Shown in pieces: positions 9,269 to 17,309 of a stretch of DNA of 64,000 nucleotides (its first letter is position 1; each line of letters begins with the position of its first letter). Where the stretch lies: the NCBI GenBank assembly GCA_007119965.1, contig SKOR01000034.1:1-64000 (forward strand), read 5' to 3'. The position numbers and the translations under genes are program-made. The DNA is from Syntrophomonadaceae bacterium. Lineage in GTDB: Bacteria; Bacillota; Dethiobacteria; DTU022. The notes under the pieces are model-generated. The model made no database searches. It was not told the DNA's origin and worked only from the letters and a program-made list of their open reading frames with translations.

Positions 9269-9670
9269 TCAATACCCTTCTTCCTCATTGTCGATTATGC
9301 CGCCACTAACAATTCTAAACCCTGCCTTGCGATAAAGCCCGGTTAAACCAGGCTCAAATAAAATATTTACGGTTTTGATCTTGTCCTTTTTTAGTTGAAC
9401 AAGGATTAACTTCAATAATTTAAGGCCGATCCCTTTTCTTTGATACTGCGGATCAACCACCAGGTTACGGATGAAAGCATCATCTACGCCATCGCTGATC
9501 ACGTCTACGATGCCAACCAGCCTGTTTTCGTCAAAGCAGGCTGCGGTCAGATAAGTACAGCCAATAATTTTTTTCAGTGCCTCTTTCCTTGCATCCCAGC
9601 CAACCTCAGTCCGTAAAGCAGCAACAGCTTCTGCCTCAAGTTCCGGGTTTACTATGTACTGTAAGTTCAC
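9269..9670 (-). CDS. GNAT-family N-acetyltransferase
   Basis: A 133-aa single-domain acetyltransferase. The acetyl-CoA pyrophosphate-binding motif is VDPQYQRKGIGLKLL (about residues 72-86), preceded by the strand AFIRNLVV and followed by YRKAGFRIV. The start is GTG 9670 with AGAGGTG upstream. The acceptor is unknown. It is followed closely by the CBS protein on the same strand. Confidence 0.82.
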   Translation of the reverse strand: MNLQYIVNPELEAEAVAALRTEVGWDARKEALKKIIGCTYLTAACFDENRLVGIVDVISDGVDDAFIRNLVVDPQYQRKGIGLKLLKLILVQLKKDKIKTVNILFEPGLTGLYRKAGFRIVSGGIIDNEEEGY

Positions 9671-9737
9671 CGGCTCACCTCTCGCTCATTTTCCAATCGC
9701 TATTATATCATTCATTGCAACTTCCTGAAGGTTTATT

Positions 9738-9914
9738 TTACTCCTGCCGACGAACATAAATCAGGTAGAGGTAAACCATAAAACCGGCTACAATTAAAAA
9801 AAGGACCAGGCTGTACGGTTCTACCTGGATCCGTCCGGAAGTAATGATCAGGTACAAACCTGTTAATCCGACAGCAGCGATTACAATGGCATTAAGCCAC
9901 TTTTTCCAGTGCAT
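9738..9914 (-). CDS. Small two-helix membrane protein (58 aa), unrecognised
   Basis: The frame begins ATG CAC TGG (MHWKKWLNAIV) behind a GGGGGTGG ribosome site 6-8 bases upstream and ends at TAA with the polar tail YVRRQE. Two hydrophobic segments (about residues 8-24 and 35-53) flank a short polar turn TSGRIQVEPYS, a typical small hairpin-membrane-protein layout. It lies between the sirtuin and acetyltransferase genes, all on the minus strand. I know no family for it; the ribosome site, clean composition and snug fit in the gap are the evidence that it is a gene. Confidence 0.6.
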   Translation of the reverse strand: MHWKKWLNAIVIAAVGLTGLYLIITSGRIQVEPYSLVLFLIVAGFMVYLYLIYVRRQE

Positions 9915-9955
9915 TTCAAGGCCACCCCCATATCAGGTATGAAGCATTACTTAGG

Positions 9956-10705
9956 TCATGTAGTGCATAGTTTCTGCTGCAGATCGCCAAGGGCAGAACT
10001 GATACTTTTCCTGATCACTACGACCGCCTTTGGATCATAATCAGTAGGTTGATTGTTAATAATCGCTAAATTCTTCGCCAACCGGGGCAAATCTGCTACG
10101 GGGTAAACAACCAGGCTGCTGCCCACCACCAGCATGAAATCACATTCCATCTGAAGCTTGTGCTGAAGTTCAAAAAAGAAGATCGGCATCGGATCGCCGA
10201 AAAGGACAACATCCGGCCTGAGCACACTGTAGCAATTATGGCAAACCGGAGGGATTCGTTTCAATTCTACCTGGTGGACCAACTCCTCAAAAGGATATTT
10301 CTTTTTGCAGCCAAGGCAATAACCGGTTCTCAAGTGGCCATGCACTTCCCAGACATTCTTTGAACCGGCTTTAATATGCAGTCCATCGATGTTCTGGGTT
10401 ACAACACCCTTTATATAGCCGCCGGCTTCGAGCTCAGCCAGCACACGATGCCCCTGGTTCGGCTCGGCACTGGATATTTTGGCAAACCGGCTAAACCCTG
10501 CTTCATAAAAAAGGCGGGGGTTGTTCTCGAGGACATCGACTGAAGAAACTGCTATCGGGTCAACTTTTTCCCACAACCCTGTTCCGGGAGAGCGAAAATC
10601 AGGGACTCCGCTGTCGGTGCTGATCCCGGCCCCGGTCAAAGCATATACATTTTCATGGGTCTCGATCAGTTCAGCCAGCTGCTCAATCTGTCCATTGTAT
10701 TCCAT
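9956..10705 (-). CDS. cobB: Sir2-family NAD-dependent protein deacylase
   Basis: A 249-aa sirtuin that removes acyl groups from lysine using NAD+. Visible are GAGIS with DFRS (NAD-binding), TQNID, the catalytic histidine in EVHGH, four zinc cysteines (CLGC and CHNC with intervening basic stretch), VVLFGDP and VVGSSLVVYP. Length is typical of the bacterial CobB class. The ATG at 10705 has GGGAGG 7 bases upstream. In anaerobes it can control acetyl-CoA synthetases; two acyl-CoA ligases lie elsewhere in this window, but a link is only inference. Confidence 0.93.
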   Translation of the reverse strand: MEYNGQIEQLAELIETHENVYALTGAGISTDSGVPDFRSPGTGLWEKVDPIAVSSVDVLENNPRLFYEAGFSRFAKISSAEPNQGHRVLAELEAGGYIKGVVTQNIDGLHIKAGSKNVWEVHGHLRTGYCLGCKKKYPFEELVHQVELKRIPPVCHNCYSVLRPDVVLFGDPMPIFFFELQHKLQMECDFMLVVGSSLVVYPVADLPRLAKNLAIINNQPTDYDPKAVVVIRKSISSALGDLQQKLCTT

Positions 10706-10750
10706 AAATAAACCTCCCTGATCAGCGGTTTAATCTGTTTTAAAATATCC

Positions 10751-11461
10751 TTACTCCTTTACCCCGCTGCCCAGGGGACAGCAAAGGGAACTTTCCGAAA
10801 GGTCCTGAAGCCCGGGTGTTCCAACATCAATAATATCGTAAAAATCATCCCATGGCGAGTGCCTGAAATTGTACCGGCGGCAATATTCCAGCAGCCTGTC
10901 CCGGGCGCAGACATGATCGCCCCAGGATGCGCCAAACCGATCATTGCTGCCGTCCCCGATATAGATTACAGGCCGGCCCTCTTTTTTCATGGTAACGACA
11001 TGAAATGCTTTACAGTTGCCGCAGACATTACAAATACTATGGGCATGAGGGGTCTTTACTTCCAGGACGCCGACCGGGTTTAACTCCGTATCGTTGCGGT
11101 AAATATGGCTGACGCGATCTAACAAACCGTGCCTGCTGAGAATCGGTTCGATATAAAAGCCAAAACCGTCGCTGGCAATAATAACAGGGCTGTCCTGTTT
11201 GCGGGCATGCTCAAGAAAATTTTCAAAACCGGGCCGGATTACTGCCCACTCGAAAGATTTTGATAAGAGTAAGTCCATATCAGGGGGTAGGAGCTGCGCA
11301 GTGCGCCTCAGCCATTCACGAATCGGGATTTCCTTTCGCCGGTATACATGGTCTATTTCCTCATACCCTTCACCAGCGAGGCCTACTGCCAATTCATAAG
11401 AGATATCTACTGTGGTTATTGTTCCGTCAAAGTCTACAAGGTATGCAGGGTTAAGTGTCAT
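10751..11461 (-). CDS. HAD-superfamily phosphatase, MtnX-like
   Basis: A 236-aa HAD hydrolase. Motif I is VDFDGTITTVD (nucleophile and acid/base Asp about residues 9 and 11), motif II is in IIASDGFGFYI and motif IV is YIGDGSNDR. The overall pattern resembles 2-hydroxy-3-keto-5-methylthiopentenyl-1-phosphate phosphatase (MtnX) and phosphoserine-phosphatase-like proteins. An unusual feature is a CNVCGNCKAFH stretch near residue 150, reminiscent of a metal site. I start at ATG 11461 with GGAGGCGG 5 bases upstream; a more distal ATG would overlap the neighbouring phosphatase. No other methionine-salvage genes are nearby, so the substrate is uncertain. Confidence 0.75.
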   Translation of the reverse strand: MTLNPAYLVDFDGTITTVDISYELAVGLAGEGYEEIDHVYRRKEIPIREWLRRTAQLLPPDMDLLLSKSFEWAVIRPGFENFLEHARKQDSPVIIASDGFGFYIEPILSRHGLLDRVSHIYRNDTELNPVGVLEVKTPHAHSICNVCGNCKAFHVVTMKKEGRPVIYIGDGSNDRFGASWGDHVCARDRLLEYCRRYNFRHSPWDDFYDIIDVGTPGLQDLSESSLCCPLGSGVKE

Positions 11462-11486
11462 AACCGCCTCCGATTCCAAGCTGCAA

Positions 11487-12140
11487 TTAGAAATAATCTG
11501 CCACATCAAGCGGCTCCCGGGCCAGTTCCTGCGCCCCGCTTTCCAATAATTCTTCCGCTGTCCTGAATCCCCATAAAGCCCCCAGAGGGTAGAAGCCGCC
11601 TGCGACGGCGGTTTGCATGTCTGTGCCTGTGTCGCCCAGGTAGATTATATCCCGCGGGTTTAATTTTAAGGTTTTTGCAATCTGCAGGGCGCCATACGGA
11701 TCAGGTTTGCGGGGCATACCGGCCCTTATGCCGCAAATCCCGACAAAGGACCAACCGGGCAGCAGGGTTTCAACGGTCAGAAGAGCAAATTCATGAGGCT
11801 TATTAGAAAATATCGCCTTGGGAACCTGCTTATTTTCCAGATAGCTGAGCAATTCGGGCACGCCGGGGTAAGGCCCTGTATTCTCAGCCCACCGGCGGCC
11901 GTATTCTTCTTTTACTTCCTGCACCACAGTTTCCAACTCTGCTTCTCCGGCAAAAAACCCTGCCGGGAAAGCCCGCTGAACCAGGATATCAATGCCGTCA
12001 CCGACAAAATAGCGGTAGGCATCCACATTATGTTCGCCAAACCCTTTTTGCCGGAGGACGGTATTAACTGACAGGGTTAAATCCTGCAGGGTATCAAGTA
12101 ATGTACCGTCGAGATCAAAAATAATTGCTTTATAATTCAC
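11487..12140 (-). CDS. HAD-family hydrolase, phosphoglycolate-phosphatase-like
   Basis: A 217-aa HAD hydrolase with a helical cap. Motif I is FDLDGTLLDT (residues 8-17), motif II is IFSNKP, motif III lysine is in RKPDPYG and motif IV is YLGDTGTDM. This is the Gph/PGP-like subgroup of subfamily IA; the physiological substrate (phosphoglycolate, pyrophosphate or others) cannot be told from sequence. It lies between the Asn-synthetase-like gene and the MtnX-like gene on the same strand with gaps of about 20-25 bp, indicating one operon. Confidence 0.85.
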   Translation of the reverse strand: MNYKAIIFDLDGTLLDTLQDLTLSVNTVLRQKGFGEHNVDAYRYFVGDGIDILVQRAFPAGFFAGEAELETVVQEVKEEYGRRWAENTGPYPGVPELLSYLENKQVPKAIFSNKPHEFALLTVETLLPGWSFVGICGIRAGMPRKPDPYGALQIAKTLKLNPRDIIYLGDTGTDMQTAVAGGFYPLGALWGFRTAEELLESGAQELAREPLDVADYF

Positions 12141-12161
12141 AAACTACTCTCCTTCCGGGAG

Positions 12162-13619
12162 TTAGCTCGTTTTGGTCCAGCGTCCAACCAGGGGCAGCAC
12201 CGATTCCGGAAAGTAGCGCCTGAAAATACGGTAGTAATAGAGCTCTTCCTTATTTCTTACCGGTACCGTAGCTTCCCCTGATTCCCTGGCATATTCTTCA
12301 TCGCTGATCTCTTCTTCTGCTATGGCAGTCAGCATATCCGAAGATCCGGAACCCTGGTCGAACTGCTGTTTCTCGCGCCAGGCCACCTTGGAACCTAATT
12401 CCGGCACAAATGCGCGTCTGAGGATCCACTTGTCAACCGGTTCATCTTCTTCCCGATCATGCAGCTTCCAGTCAAGGGGGAACTGCTGTACCAGGTCGAG
12501 CAGGGCCGGTTTAAGGAAAGGCACCCGGCAGTCAAGCCCGTGCGCGGAATTCATCCTGTCTACCCTCTGCAGGCCTGTTTTGCTTAAGTTCCTGAGAAAC
12601 CCTTCAATTTCATCAGTAATTTCCTGTTCAGAATCAAGCGTCTTTAAGTAACTGTACCCGGCAAAAATTTCGTCGGCCCCTTCACCTGTCAGCATTATTT
12701 TTCGGCCATCCTTCGCCGCAAAGCGGGCGGCAATATAGTTGGGAATTGATGAACGCACGTAAGCACAATCAAATGATTCAAGATGGAAAATAACCTTGGG
12801 CAGAACCCTGCGCATTTCATCGAGCTCATAAGTGTAGATGTGATGCCTGGCACCAATACGTTCGGCTACAATTTTGGCATATTCAATATCCTGGCTGCCC
12901 TCTACCCCGACAGTGTAAACATCGATCGGCTCAGATGAAATTTCGGAAGCCAGGGCGGCAACAACGCTGCTGTCAAGGCCTCCACTGAGATAAAAACCGA
13001 CATCCTGTTCGCCTTTAATGCGCTCTTCCACGGCAAGGTAAAGCAGGTGGCGCATTTTTTCTTCGGCTTCTTCCAGGGTCAGTTCCTTGTTCTCTTTAAT
13101 ACGGGGCACCTTGTAGTACCTGGTCCAACCATTCTTGTCGTCCAGGTAGCTGCCCGGGGGGGCTTCCTTAATCGGAACATCAAGATCGATCAGCGCTTTT
13201 ATTTCAGGAGCAATATAGAGGGTCCCATCTTTTTTTGCATAGTAAAGCGGTTTTACCCCGAACGGGTCCCTGGCTACCACGTGACTGCCTTCGTTATCAA
13301 AATAAGCGATGGCAAACTCGCCTTCAATGCTCTCAAAACAGGAAAGGCCTTCCTTATCAAACATATCGCAGAACCTGGTTTCGCCTTCACCGCCCTGCAA
13401 TACGGTCCCTTCCTCTTCAGAAAACACCATGTAACCGTCCAACGCTGCAGATAAATCACTTTCTTCTCCGGGTTCAGAACTGCTTAATACTGCCAAACCA
13501 TAGCCATCTTCATCGGCCTGCAGCCCTTTGCAAGTCCCCCTGAATTTAACGCTTTCTATAAGCGGTTCCATATCTGACCCTTCGCTCTTTTTGCCGAAAA
13601 TGGCAACTAAACCGGACAT
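12162..13619 (-). CDS. Asparagine-synthetase-like protein lacking the glutaminase cysteine
   Basis: A 485-aa protein with the two-domain layout of AsnB. Residues about 1-165 are a class II glutamine-amidotransferase-like domain (VARDPFGVKPLYY, PPGSYL) and the rest is the ATP-pyrophosphatase synthetase domain with SGGLDSS (PP-loop, about residues 215-221) and LTGEGADEIFAGY. Normal AsnB starts Met-Cys-Gly; here the codons read ATG TCC GGT, giving Ser at the catalytic position. The glutaminase domain also seems shortened. The start has an AGGAG site 8-9 bases upstream, so the substitution is not a start-site artefact. It may use free ammonia or another amine; the acceptor is unknown. Confidence 0.82.
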   Translation of the reverse strand: MSGLVAIFGKKSEGSDMEPLIESVKFRGTCKGLQADEDGYGLAVLSSSEPGEESDLSAALDGYMVFSEEEGTVLQGGEGETRFCDMFDKEGLSCFESIEGEFAIAYFDNEGSHVVARDPFGVKPLYYAKKDGTLYIAPEIKALIDLDVPIKEAPPGSYLDDKNGWTRYYKVPRIKENKELTLEEAEEKMRHLLYLAVEERIKGEQDVGFYLSGGLDSSVVAALASEISSEPIDVYTVGVEGSQDIEYAKIVAERIGARHHIYTYELDEMRRVLPKVIFHLESFDCAYVRSSIPNYIAARFAAKDGRKIMLTGEGADEIFAGYSYLKTLDSEQEITDEIEGFLRNLSKTGLQRVDRMNSAHGLDCRVPFLKPALLDLVQQFPLDWKLHDREEDEPVDKWILRRAFVPELGSKVAWREKQQFDQGSGSSDMLTAIAEEEISDEEYARESGEATVPVRNKEELYYYRIFRRYFPESVLPLVGRWTKTS

Positions 13620-14010
13620 CAAAGTCAACTCCTGTATTTTTTTTGTCTCCTCATTTGCCTGGGAAACTATATTAGTATTATAGCATATTTGGGGGGACGT
13701 GTAAAAACGCTGCAGCGGGCCAGGGCCCATTTTAGAGGTTTTTCAGCTCATCAGGTAAGCTTCCGGATTAACCGATCCGGGCAGGCCGGAAAATATAACC
13801 GGAAGCATTAAGCCAGGGTGGAAGGCGGTTTTTTAAAAGAAGGAACGGCTTCGCTTACAGCGCCCTGAAGATCCTGATTCCTTTGGAGACGCGAGCAGAT
13901 GCAAAAGTGCCTTTTTGTCATGACTGAATTTATAAGCTGATCAGATAAAACAATATTACCCTTATGATCAGTTTTTGCTCACAATTATCTCCTGAAGAAC
14001 GGGCCGGCAG
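13620..14010. other. Intergenic region, no gene seen
   Basis: This 391-bp stretch separates the Asn-synthetase-like gene from the iron-sulfur module. I see an imperfect inverted repeat (GCTTCCGG at 13759-13766 and CCGGAAGC at 13799-13806) and a small one (CTGATCA at 13937-13943, TGATCAG at 13965-13971, then TTTTT on the plus strand). Either could help end minus-strand transcription from the iron-sulfur operon. No open frame with a ribosome site was found. Confidence 0.4.
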
Positions 14011-14664
14011 CTATTCTTCCGGCTCCTTATAATAAAGTGCACCGACAGGGCAAACATCGACACACACGGTGCACTCTTTGCAGATTGACTCGGCAAGGGG
14101 AAGATCCTGAAAGGTGGTTACTACCCGGTTGATACCCCGCTTGGCAAACCCGATCACCCCGATTTTATTTTCCCTGCGGTCAGCCCAGACACACTGGCCG
14201 CAGAGCACGCAGCGACTGCGGTTAAAAGCGAATTCTTCAGGGCTGTCATCAGTTTCATAATTCCTGGCCACCGGCGTAAATCTTTTCTGGCGCAGCTTGA
14301 GGCCCCGTTCTTTTGCTATTGTTTGCAGGGCACAGTTACGGTTGGCGGGACACTCGCGGCATTTCAGGTCGTGGTCGGAAAGGAGCAGTTCAAAAGCGGT
14401 TTTAACCAGGCGGTCCACACGGGAGCTCCTGGTTTTTACAACCATGCCGTCTTCAACCGTTTTAGTGCAGGATGTAACAGGGTTGGGCACACCTTCTATT
14501 TCAACAAAGCAGAGCCGACAGGATGCATTGGGTCTTTTTTCCGCCTCGATCGCGCAGAGGTGGGGGATAAATATATCATTTTCCAGGGCAGCCCAGAGCA
14601 GTTTTTGGCCGGGGCGGGCTTTTACTTCACGATCATCTATGGTGATTTTTACGTGTTCGTTCAT
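14011..14664 (-). CDS. NuoG-N-terminal/HoxU-like iron-sulfur electron-transfer subunit
   Basis: A 217-aa cytoplasmic electron-wire protein. Residues about 1-80 form a [2Fe-2S] ferredoxin domain (cysteines in HLCAIEAE, ASCRLC and TSC). A His-Cys3 [4Fe-4S] motif follows (HDLKCRECPANRNC), then two [4Fe-4S] motifs, CVLCGQC and CKECTVCVDVCP. This is the N-terminal third of NuoG or of iron hydrogenase HydA without a catalytic domain, matching the HoxU subunit of NAD-linked hydrogenases. The start codon overlaps the NuoF-like stop (ATGA). It is the last gene of a three-gene operon. No hydrogenase or formate dehydrogenase catalytic subunit is encoded in this window. Confidence 0.85.
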   Translation of the reverse strand: MNEHVKITIDDREVKARPGQKLLWAALENDIFIPHLCAIEAEKRPNASCRLCFVEIEGVPNPVTSCTKTVEDGMVVKTRSSRVDRLVKTAFELLLSDHDLKCRECPANRNCALQTIAKERGLKLRQKRFTPVARNYETDDSPEEFAFNRSRCVLCGQCVWADRRENKIGVIGFAKRGINRVVTTFQDLPLAESICKECTVCVDVCPVGALYYKEPEE

Positions 14665-16571
14665 TTTGCTTTTTTCTCCTTTTCAGGCGGCAGTACAGGC
14701 GGCGAAAGTTTTACTATCGCGTTGTATTCAGGCGGGCAGGCCTTCAGGCAGTTGTCGCACTTAACGCATTTTTCCTGGTCTATTTCTTTTAGCCCGTCAT
14801 CCCTGGTGAATATCGCTTCAGTAGGACAGCTTCCCACGCATACATTACAGAGTTTACTGCACTTGGGAGGCTCGATATAGTAAAGGATTAAATCGCGGCA
14901 GACCAGGGCCGGGCAGCGCCCTTCTTCAAGATGAGCCTTATATTCTTCATAGAAATACTCCAGGGTGGTTAAGACAGGGTTAGGAGCTGTCTTACCGAGG
15001 TTGCAGAGCGAGCCGTCGCGAACATCTTCGGCCAGTTCTTTTAAGAGGCCGAGAGTTTCAGCATCACCCTCACCCCTTGTTATGTCATTCAGGATATCGA
15101 GCATATGCTTCGTGCCCAGGCGGCAGAAAGTACACTTGCCGCACGACTCATGCTGGGTAAATTCTAAAAAGTAGCGGGCTACGGCTGCCATGCAATCATC
15201 TTCATCCATCACAACCAGGCCCCCCGACCCCATAATCGCCCCTGCGTCATGGAGGGAATCGAAGTCGATCGGGACATCAAGCGCCGATTCAGGCAGGCAG
15301 CCGCCGGAAGGTCCGCCGATTTGAACTGCCTTGAACTCCTTATCGTTCGGCAAACCGTCGCCTACATCGTAGATTAACTGGCGCAGGGTTGTGCCCATGG
15401 GCACTTCCACCAGGCCTGTATTGGTTACTTTGCCAACCAGTGAAAAAACCGCTGTGCCGGGGCTCTCTTCGGTGCCGATCCCCTTGAACCAGTCAGCGCC
15501 CCGGTTGATGATGAAGGGCACGTAGGCAAAAGTTTTGACGTTGTTCAGGATTGTCGGTTTGCCGCGAAAACCCTGGCTGGCCAGACGCGGCGGCCTGCTC
15601 TCGGGCATACCCATTTTCCCCTCCATCGAGTTAACCAGGGCTGTCGCTTCCCCACAGACAAAAGCTCCCGAACCCTGGAAGATCTCGAGATCGAAATCGA
15701 ACTCAGAACCAAGAATCGAATTGCCAAGCAGGCCTTTAGCCCGGGCCTGATCGATTGCTTCCTGGACGTGCCCGACAGCCCGCGGGTATTCAGCCCGAAT
15801 GTAAAGGTAGCCTTTTTGAGCTCCAATAGCGTAAGCACAGAGGATCATCCCTTCGATAACCAGGTGGGGATCCGATTCTAATATACTGCGGTCCATAAAA
15901 GCCCCGGGGTCTCCTTCATCAGCGTTGCAGATCACATACTTTTCCTCTGCGCCGCCATTCATACAGGCCTCCCATTTAATCCCGGCGGGGAACCCGGCCC
16001 CGCCCCGGCCCCTCAGGTTAGCCGCCTTTACCTCTTCTAAAACCTGGTGCGGTTCGCCGGTTAACGCTTTTGCCATTGCGCTGTAGCCGTCACGGGCTAT
16101 GTAGCCTTTTATATCCCTGGCATCGATATACCCGCATTTTTCAAGAATCAGTTTTTTCTCGTACACACCTCGCGGAAAATCCTCGAAGGTCGGGAAGACG
16201 TCATTGCGCTCCAGGGCAGCCAGGGCATACTCGTATGAAGGGTCATCCCCATCCAGGAAGTCTTCCACCAGGCGATGAACCAGGCCGTCATCGAGGTAGC
16301 CGTAACAGACGGGCGGGTAACCGGGCTTGGCTATAACCGCCAGCGGCTCGGCGTAGCAATGGCCCATGCAGCCAACTTCTATAACATCAACATCAAGACT
16401 TTTTTCCTTAATTTCGCGGTTAAAATCCTCTTTTATCTTCAGGGCCCCGGCTGATACACCGCAGGTAGCCGTTCCAACCAGCACCCGGGCCCTGTTTTCT
16501 TTCGACTCAATCTCTGCCCTGGCTTCTTTAAGCATTTTATTGTATAGTTCCAACGGGTTTGAACCGCTCAC
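14661..16571 (-). CDS. NuoF/HydB-like NADH- and FMN-binding iron-sulfur subunit
   Basis: A 636-aa diaphorase subunit. Order of domains: an N-terminal thioredoxin-like [2Fe-2S] domain (CGVSAG and CMGHC, about residues 30-90), the NADH site GRGGAGFPAG (about 190), the FMN-binding region, the [4Fe-4S] motif SCGKCTFC (about 480), and two C-terminal ferredoxin clusters (CSKLCNVCVGSCP and CVKCDNCLKACP). This fused architecture is that of HydB/HndC and related electron-bifurcating enzymes, longer than plain NuoF. It starts with GTG overlapping the NuoE-like stop. It would pass electrons between NAD(H) and the ferredoxin-like partner subunit. Confidence 0.9.
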   Translation of the reverse strand: MSGSNPLELYNKMLKEARAEIESKENRARVLVGTATCGVSAGALKIKEDFNREIKEKSLDVDVIEVGCMGHCYAEPLAVIAKPGYPPVCYGYLDDGLVHRLVEDFLDGDDPSYEYALAALERNDVFPTFEDFPRGVYEKKLILEKCGYIDARDIKGYIARDGYSAMAKALTGEPHQVLEEVKAANLRGRGGAGFPAGIKWEACMNGGAEEKYVICNADEGDPGAFMDRSILESDPHLVIEGMILCAYAIGAQKGYLYIRAEYPRAVGHVQEAIDQARAKGLLGNSILGSEFDFDLEIFQGSGAFVCGEATALVNSMEGKMGMPESRPPRLASQGFRGKPTILNNVKTFAYVPFIINRGADWFKGIGTEESPGTAVFSLVGKVTNTGLVEVPMGTTLRQLIYDVGDGLPNDKEFKAVQIGGPSGGCLPESALDVPIDFDSLHDAGAIMGSGGLVVMDEDDCMAAVARYFLEFTQHESCGKCTFCRLGTKHMLDILNDITRGEGDAETLGLLKELAEDVRDGSLCNLGKTAPNPVLTTLEYFYEEYKAHLEEGRCPALVCRDLILYYIEPPKCSKLCNVCVGSCPTEAIFTRDDGLKEIDQEKCVKCDNCLKACPPEYNAIVKLSPPVLPPEKEKKAK

Positions 16572-17107
16572 TTTTGCTCACCTTCTTCTTTTTCCGCATC
16601 CCGGCTTTCTTTGGCTTTGCCGCTTTCACCTTCCAGGGCAAGCATAATTCCATCTACCCTGGTCGGCGTTACCTTGCCTTCCACTTCATTATCTACCACT
16701 ACGACCGGGGCCATGGTACAGCAGCCGACACAGGCTACCCGTTCCAGGCTGTAGCGGCGGTCGGGGCTGGTCTCGCCCTCCCTGATTTCCATCCGCCGTT
16801 CGAAAGACTCCAGGGTAATATCCCCGCCAACCATATAGCAGGCTGTCCCTAGGCAGACTTTTACCTGGTGATCCCCCGGGGGGTTGAGACGAAACTGGTT
16901 ATAGAACGTAGCCAGGCCGTACACATCTGCACCCGACACACCTGTACCTTCAGCAATTTTTTCCATGGCCAGGGCGGGGAGGTAACCCAGCTTAGCCTGG
17001 ACTTTCTGTAAAATGGGAATCAAGTCTTCGCTTTTCTTAGAACTTTCAATGAGGACTTCTTTAACACAGTCAAGGATTTGTTCCTTTTCACCTTCCAGCA
17101 GCTGCAA
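16568..17107 (-). CDS. NuoE/HydC-like [2Fe-2S] subunit
   Basis: A 179-aa thioredoxin-like ferredoxin subunit. The helical N-terminus (IPILQKVQAKLGYLP, then ADVYGLATFY) and the four cluster ligands CLGTAC and CVGCC (about residues 93-98 and 133-137) are typical of NuoE. The C-terminus is a charged tail rich in Glu and Lys. The only start with a good ribosome site is TTG 17107 (AAGGAG 9 bases upstream). First gene of the NuoE-F-G-like operon; it overlaps the next gene by 4 bp. Confidence 0.88.
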   Translation of the reverse strand: MQLLEGEKEQILDCVKEVLIESSKKSEDLIPILQKVQAKLGYLPALAMEKIAEGTGVSGADVYGLATFYNQFRLNPPGDHQVKVCLGTACYMVGGDITLESFERRMEIREGETSPDRRYSLERVACVGCCTMAPVVVVDNEVEGKVTPTRVDGIMLALEGESGKAKESRDAEKEEGEQK

Positions 17108-17309
17108 CGACTACATCTCCTTCGCGATCAGCATTTCAGTCCAACGTTAATAATTATAACCTTTTTTATTTTTTTTTGCACCTTCCATCCCCCGGCAGAA
17201 AGGTTATGAACTACCGGGTTACCCGCACCCTATTATTGCACACCGCAGTGCAATAATTTCGGGCAAAGTTCTGGCCGGGGGCAAGGCGGAAACGGCCGGG
17301 GCCCTGCTG

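Noticed and set aside
17232-17257. Perfect inverted repeat ATTATTGCAC/GTGCAATAAT after uppP
   Set aside because: No T-run on either strand and no nearby promoter context; termination or operator roles cannot be supported.
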